Shown here: positions 1 through 8,913 of the stretch, one piece after another | Position numbering within the stretch: position 1 is the stretch's first letter | How the letters are laid out: each line of letters begins with the position of its first letter | Source: Fibrobacterota bacterium | GTDB taxonomy: Bacteria > Fibrobacterota > Chitinivibrionia > Chitinivibrionales > Chitinispirillaceae | Reading direction: 5' to 3' | Assembly: GCA_023459055.1 (NCBI GenBank) | Contig: JAEWVR010000035.1 | Span: 1-64,000 of the forward strand | Length of the DNA: 64,000 nt | Notes under the pieces: generated by a model | Database searches by the model: none | Told to the model about the DNA's origin: nothing | What the model saw: the letters and a program-made list of their open reading frames with translations, nothing else | Program-made: the position numbers and the translations under genes

Positions 1-231
1 CCCCCTAATGTTGTTAACTTAGCGTTTACAAGGCGACAGTACACTTGTGCGCTCGCCCCCACCCGCTCGCAAAGCCGAGCGACCTCCCCCGCAGGAGGGA
101 GGTATCTTAACGATTTTTAAACAATTACACCTCCCTCCTGCGGGGGAGGTCGCTCGGCTTTGCGAGCGGGTGGGGGCGAGCGCACAAGTGTACTGTCGCC
201 TTGTAAACGCTAAGTTAACAACATTAGGGGG
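1..231. repeat. Perfect long inverted repeat (103-bp arms, 25-bp loop)
   Basis: Bases 1-103 are the exact reverse complement of bases 129-231; I checked all 103 positions and found no mismatch. The spacer 104-128 is A/T rich. Each arm also holds smaller nested palindromes (around 65-82 and 82-103), so the whole could fold as a branched cruciform. The outermost pair is base 1, so the arms may continue upstream of the window. There is no convincing coding sequence inside. It could be a MITE-like or REP-like element, or the site of an inverted duplication; no target-site duplication can be judged because the left flank is missing. Confidence 0.95.
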
Positions 232-277
232 GGTGGTTCCGGGGTATTTTTCGTGGAAATAGAATTGAGAATATTAC

Positions 278-312
278 ATACCTCCCTTTTTCAAAGTAAA
301 AAAGGGAGGTAT
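278..312. repeat. Short hairpin, 14-bp perfect stem
   Basis: Bases 278-291 (ATACCTCCCTTTTT) are the reverse complement of 299-312, with a 7-base loop. The stem is followed by no clear T-run. It lies between the long palindrome and the first gene and shares the CCTCCC/GGGAGG core with that palindrome, so it is probably part of the same repeat cluster rather than a dedicated terminator. Confidence 0.8.
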
Positions 313-414
313 AATCATAAATATAACATTTCATGACAACAGGTTCAGCTACAGCTGTTACAGGTATTGCTGTAGTACTTCTTTTTTCGGTGGTTGAGCG
401 GTTCGCTGAAAAAG

Positions 415-456
415 CTTCACCACCCGGCTCCCTCTCCATGAATGTAGAGGGGGAGC
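415..456. repeat. GC-run palindromic repeat, family B (partial copy)
   Basis: The stretch CTTCACCACCCGGCTCCCTC and the following G-run half form a degenerate member of an interspersed family also seen at 24679, 28231, 31245 and 38162. Its pattern is CTCACCCCCC-GGCCCCCTCTCC, a short centre, then GAGAGGGGG. This copy ends 27 bases before the start codon of the next gene and creates a false upstream extension of that reading frame. Confidence 0.7.
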
Positions 457-482
457 ATGAAACTGAACAAAAGGAGAAGACC

Positions 483-1364
483 ATGAAACACAACACACAC
501 ATCTATCTAGCAGTAAAAAGCATCGAAATGATGCTGGAAGGAGTTCATAAGCTTAAGAGCACCACACTTACTGCTGATGCCAAGGTGTTGCAGCGGATGC
601 TTTATACCTATCGTGATTCAATCCGGGAGGCATCGTGGGCCCCGGATGATATTCTTAATGACAAGGTGCAGTTTCATACGTTTAAGCTGTTTACTGATAA
701 AGAATTCCCAAAAAGTAAACAATATGCAAAAGAGATTTACGCACAAAACTATTACAGAACTTCCGGCGGGGGAGGGGTTGCGTTCAAGGTTGATCATCTT
801 GCGCATGTGCTTGCTGATATGAACAAACTGAGAATCTATAACGACCGCTGCTCAATGGAGCAGATCATGAATTACTTTTTCCTCCTGACCCATTATATTG
901 CCGACGCGCATGTCCCGATGCACTGCGACCTGCGTGATGATCCACCGTCGGAAGGCGATACAACAAAACCCCGCAACGGAATCTTTTTCCCGGAATCACT
1001 TCATGGAAAAATCGAATCGCTCTGGGATGATGCTGTTATGCCACTTGCGCTTGTGCAGCAGATGATCGAGAAATCGAGTTCTGACGACACCGGGAAGGAA
1101 ACAGAACTTACTAAGTATGTCAAATTTGATGTCCTCTTAAAAAACGACAGAGAGGAAATCAACCCTGCACGGATAAAGGACAGTCTGATGCAGTTCGTTA
1201 TTGACATCTGTATACGATCAAAAGAACGATCCCTTGACCTTTTTCCTCTTGACAATCCTCAGAATTATGATCCGCAGAAATTTAAAACAGCAACCCGTAA
1301 GATATTCGCGGAATGTATTTCGAATATTATTTCGGTGTGGATGTGGATCTGGGTTAAGCGGTAG
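483..1364 (+). CDS. Zinc-dependent phospholipase C / S1-P1 nuclease-like protein
   Basis: This 293-residue protein looks like a member of the phospholipase C/P1 nuclease superfamily, which uses a cluster of His and Asp residues to bind zinc ions. The clearest signal is the segment THYIADAHVPMHCD in the middle of the protein, which matches the H-x(3)-D-xH-x-P-xH pattern of the family; further candidates are DHLAH upstream and SLHGKIESLWD downstream. There is no obvious signal peptide, unlike many secreted relatives, so its location is unclear. I chose the ATG at 483 because AGGAG lies 7 bases upstream; the longer frame from 333 only reads through a family B repeat. It stands alone. Immediately after the stop, a second frame (1358-1462) stays open and reads like protein, hinting at a possible frameshifted tail. 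Substrate unknown. Confidence 0.6.
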   Translation: MKHNTHIYLAVKSIEMMLEGVHKLKSTTLTADAKVLQRMLYTYRDSIREASWAPDDILNDKVQFHTFKLFTDKEFPKSKQYAKEIYAQNYYRTSGGGGVAFKVDHLAHVLADMNKLRIYNDRCSMEQIMNYFFLLTHYIADAHVPMHCDLRDDPPSEGDTTKPRNGIFFPESLHGKIESLWDDAVMPLALVQQMIEKSSSDDTGKETELTKYVKFDVLLKNDREEINPARIKDSLMQFVIDICIRSKERSLDLFPLDNPQNYDPQKFKTATRKIFAECISNIISVWMWIWVKR

Positions 1365-1728
1365 GTACAGCACCTTATGAGGAATGTATGTTTAATGCAA
1401 TCCTCGATGTTGTTAAAGAAGTATATACCATAACCCCTGAAGTCAGAAACTTGCATCATTAGCCTAATGAGTGTGTTCCGGAAAAAACTGTGATAATGCA
1501 GGAACGTTGCATAAATATATCCTGTTTTACCTATTTGTACCTTGACACCCGCAGGAACCGCAATTGATACTAATTGAGTAAGTGGTCCAAATAGATGTAT
1601 AACCGGGAATTGACAACTTGATTTTTTGTTTTGTGAGGGTTGTGCGGTTAATTTTTGTTTTGTTTAGTGTTGCAGATGTTTATTCCTGATGTGGTTACTA
1701 TAGATTGTTGGTAGAGTTCAGAAACTAA
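1365..1728. other. Gap with possible frameshifted gene tail, otherwise empty
   Basis: No intact gene is visible here. In another frame, 1358-1462 reads APYEECMFNAILDVVKEVY and ends at a TAG; it has protein-like composition but no start codon, and a stop lies directly upstream. It may be the out-of-frame tail of the preceding gene or a relic of another gene. The remainder, to 1728, is A/T rich with stops in all frames and nothing I recognise. Confidence 0.35.
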
Positions 1729-1965
1729 AGGGATAAAGGAAAACTAATTGCTCGTTTACGATCCCAGTGTAAAAGTTACCCTATTGAAAGAGGTACAGTA
1801 ATTCAATTGGATGACATCACATTTTTATTGTGGACACATGGTTTAATTGAAAACCAAGAATTAATTGGAAAATATTATCAAGGCAAAATTTGTGTAGGAA
1901 AAATAGTTATTTTGCGATTACACAGGAGGTTTTCTTATGGCGATTCGCAAAGAGTTATTGGATGA
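1729..1965 (+). pseudogene. Possible remnant of a prokaryotic Argonaute PIWI C-terminus
   Basis: An open stretch with no start codon, preceded by an in-frame TAA at 1726, contains SYPIERGTVIQLDDITFLLW followed closely by THG and YYQGK. From memory this resembles the last part of the PIWI domain of long prokaryotic Argonautes, where a PRGT-type segment, a LLWTHG-type segment and a YYQGGKG-type segment follow one another. Nothing else of an Argonaute (MID, DEDX residues, PAZ) is visible around it, so this would be a headless relic. The frame then runs into the start of an IS256-type transposase relic, which suggests insertion-driven decay. The match is short and unaided by a search, so it is a suggestion only. 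Confidence 0.35.
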
Positions 1966-2016
1966 GCTTCTCAAGGACTATTAGAAATCCGAAGATGATA
2001 TTTGTGAAAACGGTAA
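1937..2016 (+). pseudogene. Remnant of an IS256-family transposase (N-terminus only)
   Basis: An ATG at 1937 with a strong AGGAGGT site 6 bases upstream begins MAIRKELLDELLKDY, which is the typical N-terminus of IS256-family (mutator-type) transposases, and continues after an in-frame TAG (1982) as KSEDDICENG, matching the usual KPEDLIGENG segment. After about 26 codons the match ends and the catalytic DDE region is absent. The gene is therefore truncated and carries a nonsense codon. The following 2017-2275 has a reading frame ending in FRFQRLKAIL at 2174 that I do not recognise; otherwise I see nothing in it. Confidence 0.65.
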
Positions 2017-2275
2017 TTTGCAATTCACATCACAGTTCGGACAATGTGCGACTGCGACTACATAACGGGTATCTCGCCCTTACAAGTGCTTATGATAAAA
2101 TTATGGGTGCATATCCGGACCCATTAGCCCAGGCTGGTATTTTTCGCTTTCAGCGCTTGAAAGCAATATTATAAACTATTGCTTACCTCATGATTATGGT
2201 TTCCTAAACTTCAGGATTAGATATATTTTCTATCAACAATTCTTATTTATTCAACCTTATCGCTAAAAAGAAACT

Positions 2276-3532
2276 ATGAGAGAAAAAACTGTAAAACATA
2301 CGTGGGAATTCACCCGATATCTCAGGGCTGGAGTCTATAAATGGAATGGATCAGCACTTGCATCGAAACGGATAAAAGAAGCTCTTCGTGAAATCAGTAA
2401 CGTGGCGAAAAAAGATCCGGTGATTGCTGCTGAAGGGGCTGTGAAATTTATTGAGAAGTGCTGGCTGGCACTTGAGCATATTGACAGTTCTAGCGGTGCT
2501 ATCGGAAATGCTGTCAATAATGCACTCTTCGAATTAGCTGAAATTATTTCTCATGCTGAACTACTAAAAAATGAACGTTTAAAATTGACAGAAAGAATAT
2601 GGAACAGCTGGCAGGACGAAGGGTATGGGTATTACGATGTACTGAGTGAATTGTGGCCAAAACTTTGTGGTGACCCTGAAATTCTGAATTATTGGGCTGA
2701 TCACTTTTTACCCGTTGTGAAACATGTGTTTGCATCTACTGCTCCCGGTTCATATTTCAAAGGTTCTGAGCCTTGTCTCGCATGCCTGTTTGATGCAGGA
2801 AGGTATGATGAGATCGAAGCGCTTTTTCAAACCAGTGACAAGCTAATGTCCTTTTATGGGGAATATCTTATAAAAGTGATGGCAGCAAGAGGGAATACAG
2901 AAAAAGCACTTTCGATGATTGATCAAAAATTGAATGATCCGTATATATCGCGTAGGAAAACTGTCAATCTTGGTGAAGAAATTCTGTTAAAAGAAGGGCG
3001 GGTGGAAGAGGCATATAAAAAGTATGGCCTCATGATACCGTTTGAAGCAACTGGCCTGGCAACGTTATCTGCAATCAGAAAAAAATATTCAACAATTTCT
3101 CCTCAAAGAATATTAAGTGATTTGTTAGATGCTGATCCGGGTAATGAACGACGGTACTTTGCTGCAGCCCGAAAGATTGGTATGGTTGAATTAGCCATTG
3201 AACTGGCTGAAAAATTTGATGTTGAACCAAAGACAATAACTACGGCTTGTAAAGATTATCTGGAAAAAGATTCTGAACTTTCTTTAAAATTTGGTATGCT
3301 TGCTTTACAAAAATACACTGATGGTTTTGGATATGAACCTGAATTTGGCGACATTCAGAAATGTCATGATCTTGTCTGTATGGCTGCAGAACGAGCGGGC
3401 AAAAAGGATGAAACAGCAAGAAATATTGAAGAAATGGTCCGGAATGATAAATCTGTAAGAAAGCTTGTAACGTCGGTTGTCAATTACCGAAATTCACAGA
3501 ATAATATTATAATGTTTCGTCCACGGGGTTAA
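2276..3532 (+). CDS. DUF6880-like hypothetical protein
   Basis: This 418-residue protein has no signal peptide or membrane segment and is mostly alpha-helical by composition, with TPR-like stretches in its second half (around residues 180-300: repeated small-large patterns such as ALSMIDQKLNDPYISR). The N-terminal part with AVKFIEKCWLALEHIDSSSG and IGNAVN resembles the family I know as DUF6880, whose function is not established. The start is an ATG after AAAGAAAC, a weak ribosome site. The next gene, an SDR reductase, begins 2 bases after its stop, so the two are probably co-transcribed. No function is proposed. Confidence 0.6.
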   Translation: MREKTVKHTWEFTRYLRAGVYKWNGSALASKRIKEALREISNVAKKDPVIAAEGAVKFIEKCWLALEHIDSSSGAIGNAVNNALFELAEIISHAELLKNERLKLTERIWNSWQDEGYGYYDVLSELWPKLCGDPEILNYWADHFLPVVKHVFASTAPGSYFKGSEPCLACLFDAGRYDEIEALFQTSDKLMSFYGEYLIKVMAARGNTEKALSMIDQKLNDPYISRRKTVNLGEEILLKEGRVEEAYKKYGLMIPFEATGLATLSAIRKKYSTISPQRILSDLLDADPGNERRYFAAARKIGMVELAIELAEKFDVEPKTITTACKDYLEKDSELSLKFGMLALQKYTDGFGYEPEFGDIQKCHDLVCMAAERAGKKDETARNIEEMVRNDKSVRKLVTSVVNYRNSQNNIIMFRPRG

Positions 3533-3534
3533 AA

Positions 3535-4368
3535 ATGTTAAATGGAAAAGTGGCACTTGTAACTGGTGCAAGTAGAGGAATTGGAAAAGGAACTGCTATT
3601 GCATTAGCGAAAGAAGGTGTTAAAGTCTATATTACCGGCAGAACTATCGAAGAGAATAAAAGTTCTTCAAATCTTCCAGGTTCGATATATTCAACTGAAA
3701 AAGAGATCAACGATAACTGTGGTACATGCATCGCTATTCAATGTGATCATACAAACGACGAACAAACAGAACGTGTAATTAATAGAATACAGTCGGAGAA
3801 CAACACTCTGGATATTCTTGTAAATTCCGTTTGGGGCGGATATGAATACTTTACCGATGGGTCTACATTTTGGACAGAAAAAGGATTTTGGGACATGCCT
3901 TTCCAGCGTTGGGGAAAAATGTTTGATGCCGGAGTCCGGGCTCATTTTGTAACAAGCAGTTTAGCAAGTAAAATTATGCTGGCTCAAAATCAGGGACTAA
4001 TAATAAACTATTCATTTTGGGCAGCGGACCGCAGTGACAAAGGAGTTGCATATTCGGTTGCAAAAGCGGCAACTAATAAAATGACTGAATGTATGGCATA
4101 TGAGCTAAATAAATATAATGTATCCGTAATTACTTTATATCCTGGATTAGTGAGAACTGAATCCGTGATGAAAAATAGTCACTATTTTAATTTGAATAAT
4201 TCTGAATCAACTGAATTTAGTGGCAGGGTAATCTCGAAAATTGCACTTGACAAAGAAAATTTATCGTTAAGTGGTAAAAAGTTTACAAGCGCGGAATTAG
4301 CCATAAAATACAACATACAGGACATTGATGGAAAACAACCGCAGACATTAACAGTTGAGAATTGCTAA
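3535..4368 (+). CDS. SDR-family NAD(P)-dependent oxidoreductase
   Basis: A 277-residue short-chain dehydrogenase/reductase. The N-terminal Rossmann motif TGASRGIG (residues 10-17) and the catalytic Y-x3-K pair in YSVAKAA are present, together with an NS-V/NAG-type strand-4 motif (LVNSVWGG). The insert around the W-rich segment GSTFWTEKGFWDMPFQRW recalls the DHRS1-like subgroup. The catalytic serine region reads INYSFWAAD. Cytoplasmic by lack of targeting signals. It follows the DUF6880-like gene with a 2-base gap. Substrate cannot be told from the sequence. Confidence 0.85.
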   Translation: MLNGKVALVTGASRGIGKGTAIALAKEGVKVYITGRTIEENKSSSNLPGSIYSTEKEINDNCGTCIAIQCDHTNDEQTERVINRIQSENNTLDILVNSVWGGYEYFTDGSTFWTEKGFWDMPFQRWGKMFDAGVRAHFVTSSLASKIMLAQNQGLIINYSFWAADRSDKGVAYSVAKAATNKMTECMAYELNKYNVSVITLYPGLVRTESVMKNSHYFNLNNSESTEFSGRVISKIALDKENLSLSGKKFTSAELAIKYNIQDIDGKQPQTLTVENC

Positions 4369-4468
4369 TGATTAGAAAAATTGCAATTAGATAAAAAAAG
4401 GCTGGTCAGGGGTTTCAAGGGAAAGAGGACACTCCCCTTGGTTTACGATAGCACTGGCAGTGGATATC

Positions 4469-5620
4469 TCAAGCACTGACACTCTCTTTTCGGAAACCAG
4501 AAGGTGTACTACCGGCACGCTGTTTAAACTCACGATTGAAATGGCTTGAGGCGGCGTATCCTAATTTGAATGCAATTTCAGAGATGTTCAACTCTGTTTC
4601 TGATAACAAACGTTTCGCTTCTGTTATCCTTAAATCGTGGATTAATGAACGGAACCCATCCGGATTGTGTTCATTGATTAAACGCGATAACCTTGATTCG
4701 GAAAAGCCAAGTTCCGCGGCTATTCTCTGCAAATTGAGTTCTGGATCAAAGTAATTATTTTGCAAAAACAAAAGAACCCGCTCCCATTCTCCAGCTTCAG
4801 TTACAAGTGGCATGGGTTGAAGTGGTTGTGTGGGGATGCCTGCATCAACAGTTGCAGATGTTGTTTTTTTCCTGTTTGTAATTTTCTTTCGTATGCCGAT
4901 TCCAGTTAACATTGTAATGGCCATAATTCCTAAAATATACGCGTTTTTTGAGGAATGACGTTTTAGTTCAACCCGGCTGATAATCAACGTATCGATTTTT
5001 CCAAGTCTGTCGGGGCCATCGAATTCCCATTCAATTCGCCAGATAGCGTCCAGGTGGAGATCATTGTTTTCCGGAGGTACTTTATAACGCTGCATCCACC
5101 ATGCAGCAGTTCTAAATTCACCCAGAGGAACGGCTACTCTATGGTTCTCTTTTTTTACAGTGATATATGTTTCGAGAACTCTGTAGCTGCGATCATCATC
5201 AGGATTTGTAAATAATGGATCATACGTTGCCAGCTGAAGTTTAATGGTGGATTCATGATTTGATCGTAACACCATTACAAGGGAATCATCTTTTTTATAT
5301 GAATATTGATTATGTGATACAGTATCTCCTGGGAGCACCAGAGATAAGCCGATGTATGGCCAGGGGAATCCGGGTTTTTTATAATAAATCCATTGCACAC
5401 TATCTGAAACACTGCACGCAATATTCCCGGAAGATCCTCCTTCATGGTTGTCATCAAAGGTGATCCATAGTGGTACACCTGTCGGCAATGTATGATTTTT
5501 CCACATTGCATCCGCTTCAACTCCTGGTAAATATATCGTTTTATTTTCCGACGGCAGCAGAAGTACCCCGTAGATATATAACGGCAAAAGAAATATCGAA
5601 AGTAGTATTTTTGTCAACAT
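4469..5620 (-). CDS. Membrane-anchored AraC-family transcription regulator
   Basis: The protein starts with a hydrophobic signal-anchor (LTKILLSIFLLPLYIYGVLL), continues with about 210 residues of beta-rich extracytoplasmic sequence (W-rich; WWMQRYKVPPEN, DAIWRIEWEFDGPD) that recalls carbohydrate-binding/CIA30-like folds, crosses the membrane once (AYILGIMAITMLTGIGI), and ends in an AraC-type double helix-turn-helix of about 100 residues (LQRIAAELGFSESRLSRLI and ISEIAFKLGYAASSHFNREF). This layout would let it sense a ligand outside the inner membrane and bind DNA directly. I use the ATG at 5620; a TTG at 5644 would add 8 residues, and neither has a good ribosome site. It is divergent from the hydrolase gene at 6028. 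The protein at 51068 shares the same overall plan. Confidence 0.85.
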   Translation of the reverse strand: MLTKILLSIFLLPLYIYGVLLLPSENKTIYLPGVEADAMWKNHTLPTGVPLWITFDDNHEGGSSGNIACSVSDSVQWIYYKKPGFPWPYIGLSLVLPGDTVSHNQYSYKKDDSLVMVLRSNHESTIKLQLATYDPLFTNPDDDRSYRVLETYITVKKENHRVAVPLGEFRTAAWWMQRYKVPPENNDLHLDAIWRIEWEFDGPDRLGKIDTLIISRVELKRHSSKNAYILGIMAITMLTGIGIRKKITNRKKTTSATVDAGIPTQPLQPMPLVTEAGEWERVLLFLQNNYFDPELNLQRIAAELGFSESRLSRLINEHNPDGFRSLIHDLRITEAKRLLSETELNISEIAFKLGYAASSHFNREFKQRAGSTPSGFRKESVSA

Positions 5621-5657
5621 ATACTTATTTGTGCTTATTCTCAATATTTTAGTTTGA

Positions 5658-5894
5658 TTAAAAAAGTTAATTTCTAACCTGTTTCCCCAAATAGCAGGTT
5701 TTACAAAAATATATAAAAATCAGGCAGAATCCGATAATGTATCTGCATTGTTTCGCAGTTATCTTTTTTTGAACCACAGCTTCTCGCATGATGGTGACAG
5801 CGCTTCAACAGTGTATCGTATTTATGGTGGTTCTTTGAATGGTAAATTGATCGAAGTAACACCTATCAGGATAGTTGATGTTCTGAGTGGTTGA
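5658..5894 (+). pseudogene. Headless open stretch, possible 3' gene fragment
   Basis: From a stop at 5655 to TGA at 5892 the plus strand stays open for 78 codons and reads like protein, including HSFSHDGDSASTVYRIYGGS and ending in VTPIRIVDVLSG. It has no ATG or GTG start, no ribosome site, and lies just upstream of a divergent gene. It looks like the 3' end of a lost gene, possibly a secreted one, but I do not recognise the family. The remainder of 5895-6027 holds nothing I can name. Confidence 0.3.
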
Positions 5895-6027
5895 TCCTGA
5901 ATTCAAACTGTAAAAAAAACCGTGATTCATCTGTAGTCGCAAATTGTCACGATCTTGATTTATATTCGATGGTATGGTGGCCACGATAACAAATCTATTG
6001 CGCTGGAGACGGCATTCTTACTTTATT

Positions 6028-6732
6028 ATGATCAAAACAGCTTTTCTACTGCTGATTACTGCATCTTTCGGATTGCTCTATTCAAAAAATTATTCCTGTC
6101 AGGAAATAAAATACGGTGAGATTTTTAGTATACCGGAACTTGGAAGTGTCTACCTGCCAAAATCATACTCAGTTGATAAAAAGTACCCGTTACTGGTTGT
6201 TCTGTATCCACGGTTTGGTTCTTCAGATGTTCAGTTTATTGGAAATTTTATTGATGAAGCAGAAAAGAGAGAAATGATAGTAATCGCACCAAAAGATTAC
6301 GATGTAACCAGGAAATATCCGGATACAAAAAAAATTAATAGAATGATTGTTGCAATAAAGAATAAATGTTCAATTGATAGTAAGAAAGTTCTTCTGTATG
6401 GATTTTCATCTGGAGGAAGTTTTACACATGAAGTAGTTGCTGCAAATAAAGATAAACGCGGAGAAAAAATTATCACCGCATACTGCTCTGTATCAGGTGG
6501 TGCTGAATATAATTTCGATTATATGTTTATCAGAAAAGACTGTATTCCGCAATATCTGAAAATTCCCGCCTTTTTTATATGGGGAAAAATGGAAGAATCA
6601 CAGGTGGAAAAAGAGACAGCTGACTTTTTATTGAATAAAGGATGGGATGTCACTGTAAGAGTGCATGATGGTGGACATTATATTCCGAAAGGGTCAATTA
6701 ATGAAGTGCTTGACTGGTTTCAAAGTAAATAA
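6028..6732 (+). CDS. Secreted alpha/beta hydrolase (esterase/dienelactone-hydrolase-like)
   Basis: A 234-residue alpha/beta hydrolase with an N-terminal signal peptide (MIKTAFLLLITASFGLLYSK). The nucleophile elbow is GFSSGGS and the likely catalytic histidine is in HDGGHYIP near the C-terminus, so the core triad appears intact. The family hydrolyses esters or similar bonds; this one would act in the periplasm or outside. I start at 6028 because the signal peptide begins there; a longer frame begins at 5974 and neither has a strong ribosome site. The last 68 codons are duplicated 4.2 kb downstream (10733-10936), where the rest of the gene is missing. Confidence 0.75.
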   Translation: MIKTAFLLLITASFGLLYSKNYSCQEIKYGEIFSIPELGSVYLPKSYSVDKKYPLLVVLYPRFGSSDVQFIGNFIDEAEKREMIVIAPKDYDVTRKYPDTKKINRMIVAIKNKCSIDSKKVLLYGFSSGGSFTHEVVAANKDKRGEKIITAYCSVSGGAEYNFDYMFIRKDCIPQYLKIPAFFIWGKMEESQVEKETADFLLNKGWDVTVRVHDGGHYIPKGSINEVLDWFQSK

Positions 6733-7052
6733 GTTACCGCGAGTAATGTTGATTCGTGCACGATTGAAATATTGAATAATTTAAGATGCTGAAGAAAATA
6801 TACACCAATAACCATATTATATGCGGAGTAAGTAAAAGACTAAATGAAATGATGATTCAATACGGAAAAGAAGGTTGGATAGTGATCTGATAAGATTGAT
6901 GCAATATGTAAAATTCGAAAGTTCAGAGCATAGAACCAAAGCAGAACAGCTTGAGCACCTTGTTGTACAATATTGTAAAGAATAAAAATGGAATCCTCTC
7001 TCGCACAGAAGAATAATCAATAAAAAATATGCTAGATTATAAGGAGAATAGT
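6733..7052. other. Gap, possible tiny gene remnant
   Basis: No recognised gene. A frame ending at a TAA near 6986 reads RLMQYVKFESSEHRTKAEQL and then EHLVVQYCKE, which has protein-like composition but no upstream start except an internal ATG, so it is either a very small gene of about 28 residues or a relic. No repeat of the families seen elsewhere is present. Confidence 0.25.
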
Positions 7053-7772
7053 ATGAAAAAAGTTTTAATCACAATTTGTTCTTTTACTACTTTGTTAATG
7101 GCTGCTCATGGTTCCGGGCCCTTTTTAAAAGCAGATTTCTCAAAGTCTGGATTGACAATTAAGAGTAATGAGCTAACAGAGCAAGAGCGTGACGATATCT
7201 CTATAGACATGCAGAAAGCTCTTTATCCAGCATTTTTTGCCGGTTATGAGCAATCATTTTCGCGTGTTTTATCAGTCAACGCCGGTGTCGGGATATTCTT
7301 TTCAGGATATGATTTCAATATTGAACAAATGCCAATAGAAAATACAACGTATACCATCAATAAGAGTACAGGTGGAAATACCGCGACATACTTATCATTT
7401 CCAGTCAATGTCAAAGTAATGCTTCATATAAAAGCGGGTGGGCTCTATCTTGAAGGTGGCCCAAGTTTTGATATCCTTCTTGCTTCCAAAGGTTATATCA
7501 AAGCTGTTGAAAACAATCAAACTATCGCAGATGAAAAAGATATTGATACTAAAGAGTCATACGTAAACTCATTCAGTTTTGTACTTGGTTTCAGGGTCGG
7601 TGGTGAAATCAAGGCCGGAAAGCACAATCTGTTTATTGAATCAGGTTATGATTTCGGTTTAACTGAATCCATGATGGGTGGATCCAGAAATGGACACGAA
7701 TACACATTCAATAATGGCAGGCTTACGTTTATAAGTCTTGGTTTCAGAATAAATACAAAAAAAGTCAATTAA
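7053..7772 (+). CDS. Outer-membrane beta-barrel protein (porin/PorT-like)
   Basis: A 239-residue secreted protein with a signal peptide (MKKVLITICSFTTLLMAAHG) and alternating hydrophobic strands typical of a small outer-membrane barrel, for example GGLYLEGGPSFDILL and HNLFIESGYDFGL, ending in a strand LTFISLGFRINTKKVN. Such proteins are usually annotated as porin-family or PorT-like and their function is often unknown. The start at 7053 is set by AAGGAG 7 bases upstream; an in-frame ATG at 7029 lies before that site. It stands alone. Confidence 0.7.
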   Translation: MKKVLITICSFTTLLMAAHGSGPFLKADFSKSGLTIKSNELTEQERDDISIDMQKALYPAFFAGYEQSFSRVLSVNAGVGIFFSGYDFNIEQMPIENTTYTINKSTGGNTATYLSFPVNVKVMLHIKAGGLYLEGGPSFDILLASKGYIKAVENNQTIADEKDIDTKESYVNSFSFVLGFRVGGEIKAGKHNLFIESGYDFGLTESMMGGSRNGHEYTFNNGRLTFISLGFRINTKKVN

Positions 7773-7856
7773 AAACTATCATTAAGCAATAGATACTATT
7801 CAAAAAAGTTTTTGGTAAGAATCGATCCAATTCGTCAATCAAAAAGATCCTCCGCC

Positions 7857-7894
7857 GGAAGCGCCCCCCTTAACAAGGAGGGATAAGGGGGGAT
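7857..7894. repeat. GC-run palindromic repeat, family C
   Basis: GGAAGCGCCCCCCTTA, then AAGGAGGG and AAGGGGGGATT. A second copy with the same order is at 30218-30256. It lies in the gap between the barrel gene and the end of korB, which converge, so it may double as a bidirectional hairpin. Confidence 0.75.
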
Positions 7895-8040
7895 TGCTTT
7901 CTGCACAAAAAGTCCAAAGCAGTTTGAACTTACGAATTGCACCTCTGCATATAGATAATCCCTAAAACATTAATATACTCGAATACCACAGAGTGTTTCC
8001 AAAATGTCTTTAAGGATTGCAGGGGGTAATGCTCCTTGCT

Positions 8041-8913
8041 TTAAACTTTCGCATTAATCTCTTCACGAATCAACTCTGGATCAAATGTTCTTTTGTAAAT
8101 AGGCCTTTTGTCATCACTGTAAATATCCAGATTTTCCTCAAACGTTTTGCGGTGATTACTTTTATAGATAATCCCAAGTGGAAATGGTTCTTCCTCAAGA
8201 GATTTTGTAAACGCTGCCGTCCGGTCTGATGGATCATAATCTGCAGGGAGCGAATAGGTGTTTTCCTTAAACCATTTGAATGTATTAATTTTGTTGAATG
8301 ATACACATGGCTGGAAAATATCCACGAGTGCAAATCCCTTGTGACAAATAGCCTGTTTCATTATTTCTTTTGTCTGTATCATATCACCACAGAATACCCG
8401 TGCCACGAAGGTGACATCAAGTGAAATTGCAAGCGCAATCGGATTAATCGGCTTTTCAAAAACCCCTTTCACCTGAACCGGAGTAGTCATGCCGACACGG
8501 GTCGTAGGTGCTGCTTGCCCTTTTGTTAATCCATATACCATATTCTCATGAACAAAAAGAGTCATATCCGGATTGCGGCGTGTTGCATGAAGAAAGTGGT
8601 TTCCGCCTTCTCCGTACATATCGCCATCACCACCAACAGCGATGACTGTCAGTTCCGGATTACATGCTTTAATTGCAGTTGCAGGAGGAAGCCCCCGACC
8701 GTGAAGCCCATTAAAAAAGCTTGTATTCACATACTGAGGCATCTTTGCCGCCTGACCGATACCGGAAACAAGTACCACTTTTTCTCTTGGAAGGTCAAGT
8801 TCATGCAATGCTCCGAGCAGCGCTTTACGAATGGAGTAATCACCGCATCCGGGACACCAGGCGATATCAATCGGCTCTTTAAAATCGAATCTGTTTTCAA
8901 CGGTATGTTCCAT
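8041..8913 (-). CDS. korB: 2-oxoacid:ferredoxin oxidoreductase, beta subunit
   Basis: A 290-residue thiamine-diphosphate subunit of a 2-oxoacid:ferredoxin oxidoreductase. The N-terminal WCPGCGDYSIRKAL and the TPP/Mg motif GDGDMYGEGGNHF are characteristic of KorB/VorB-type beta subunits. With KorA it oxidatively decarboxylates a 2-oxoacid (2-oxoglutarate or another) to the CoA ester and reduces ferredoxin, or runs in reverse in anaerobes. The gene follows korA with TAATG (one-base overlap) and has an AGGAG site inside the end of korA, so translation is probably coupled. No separate delta (ferredoxin-like) subunit is visible. Which 2-oxoacid is used cannot be decided here. Confidence 0.93.
   Translation of the reverse strand: MEHTVENRFDFKEPIDIAWCPGCGDYSIRKALLGALHELDLPREKVVLVSGIGQAAKMPQYVNTSFFNGLHGRGLPPATAIKACNPELTVIAVGGDGDMYGEGGNHFLHATRRNPDMTLFVHENMVYGLTKGQAAPTTRVGMTTPVQVKGVFEKPINPIALAISLDVTFVARVFCGDMIQTKEIMKQAICHKGFALVDIFQPCVSFNKINTFKWFKENTYSLPADYDPSDRTAAFTKSLEEEPFPLGIIYKSNHRKTFEENLDIYSDDKRPIYKRTFDPELIREEINAKV

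Noticed and set aside
333..482. N-terminal extension of the phospholipase C-like gene
   Set aside because: The extension translates a family B repeat and lies upstream of a good ribosome site; the gene starts at 483.
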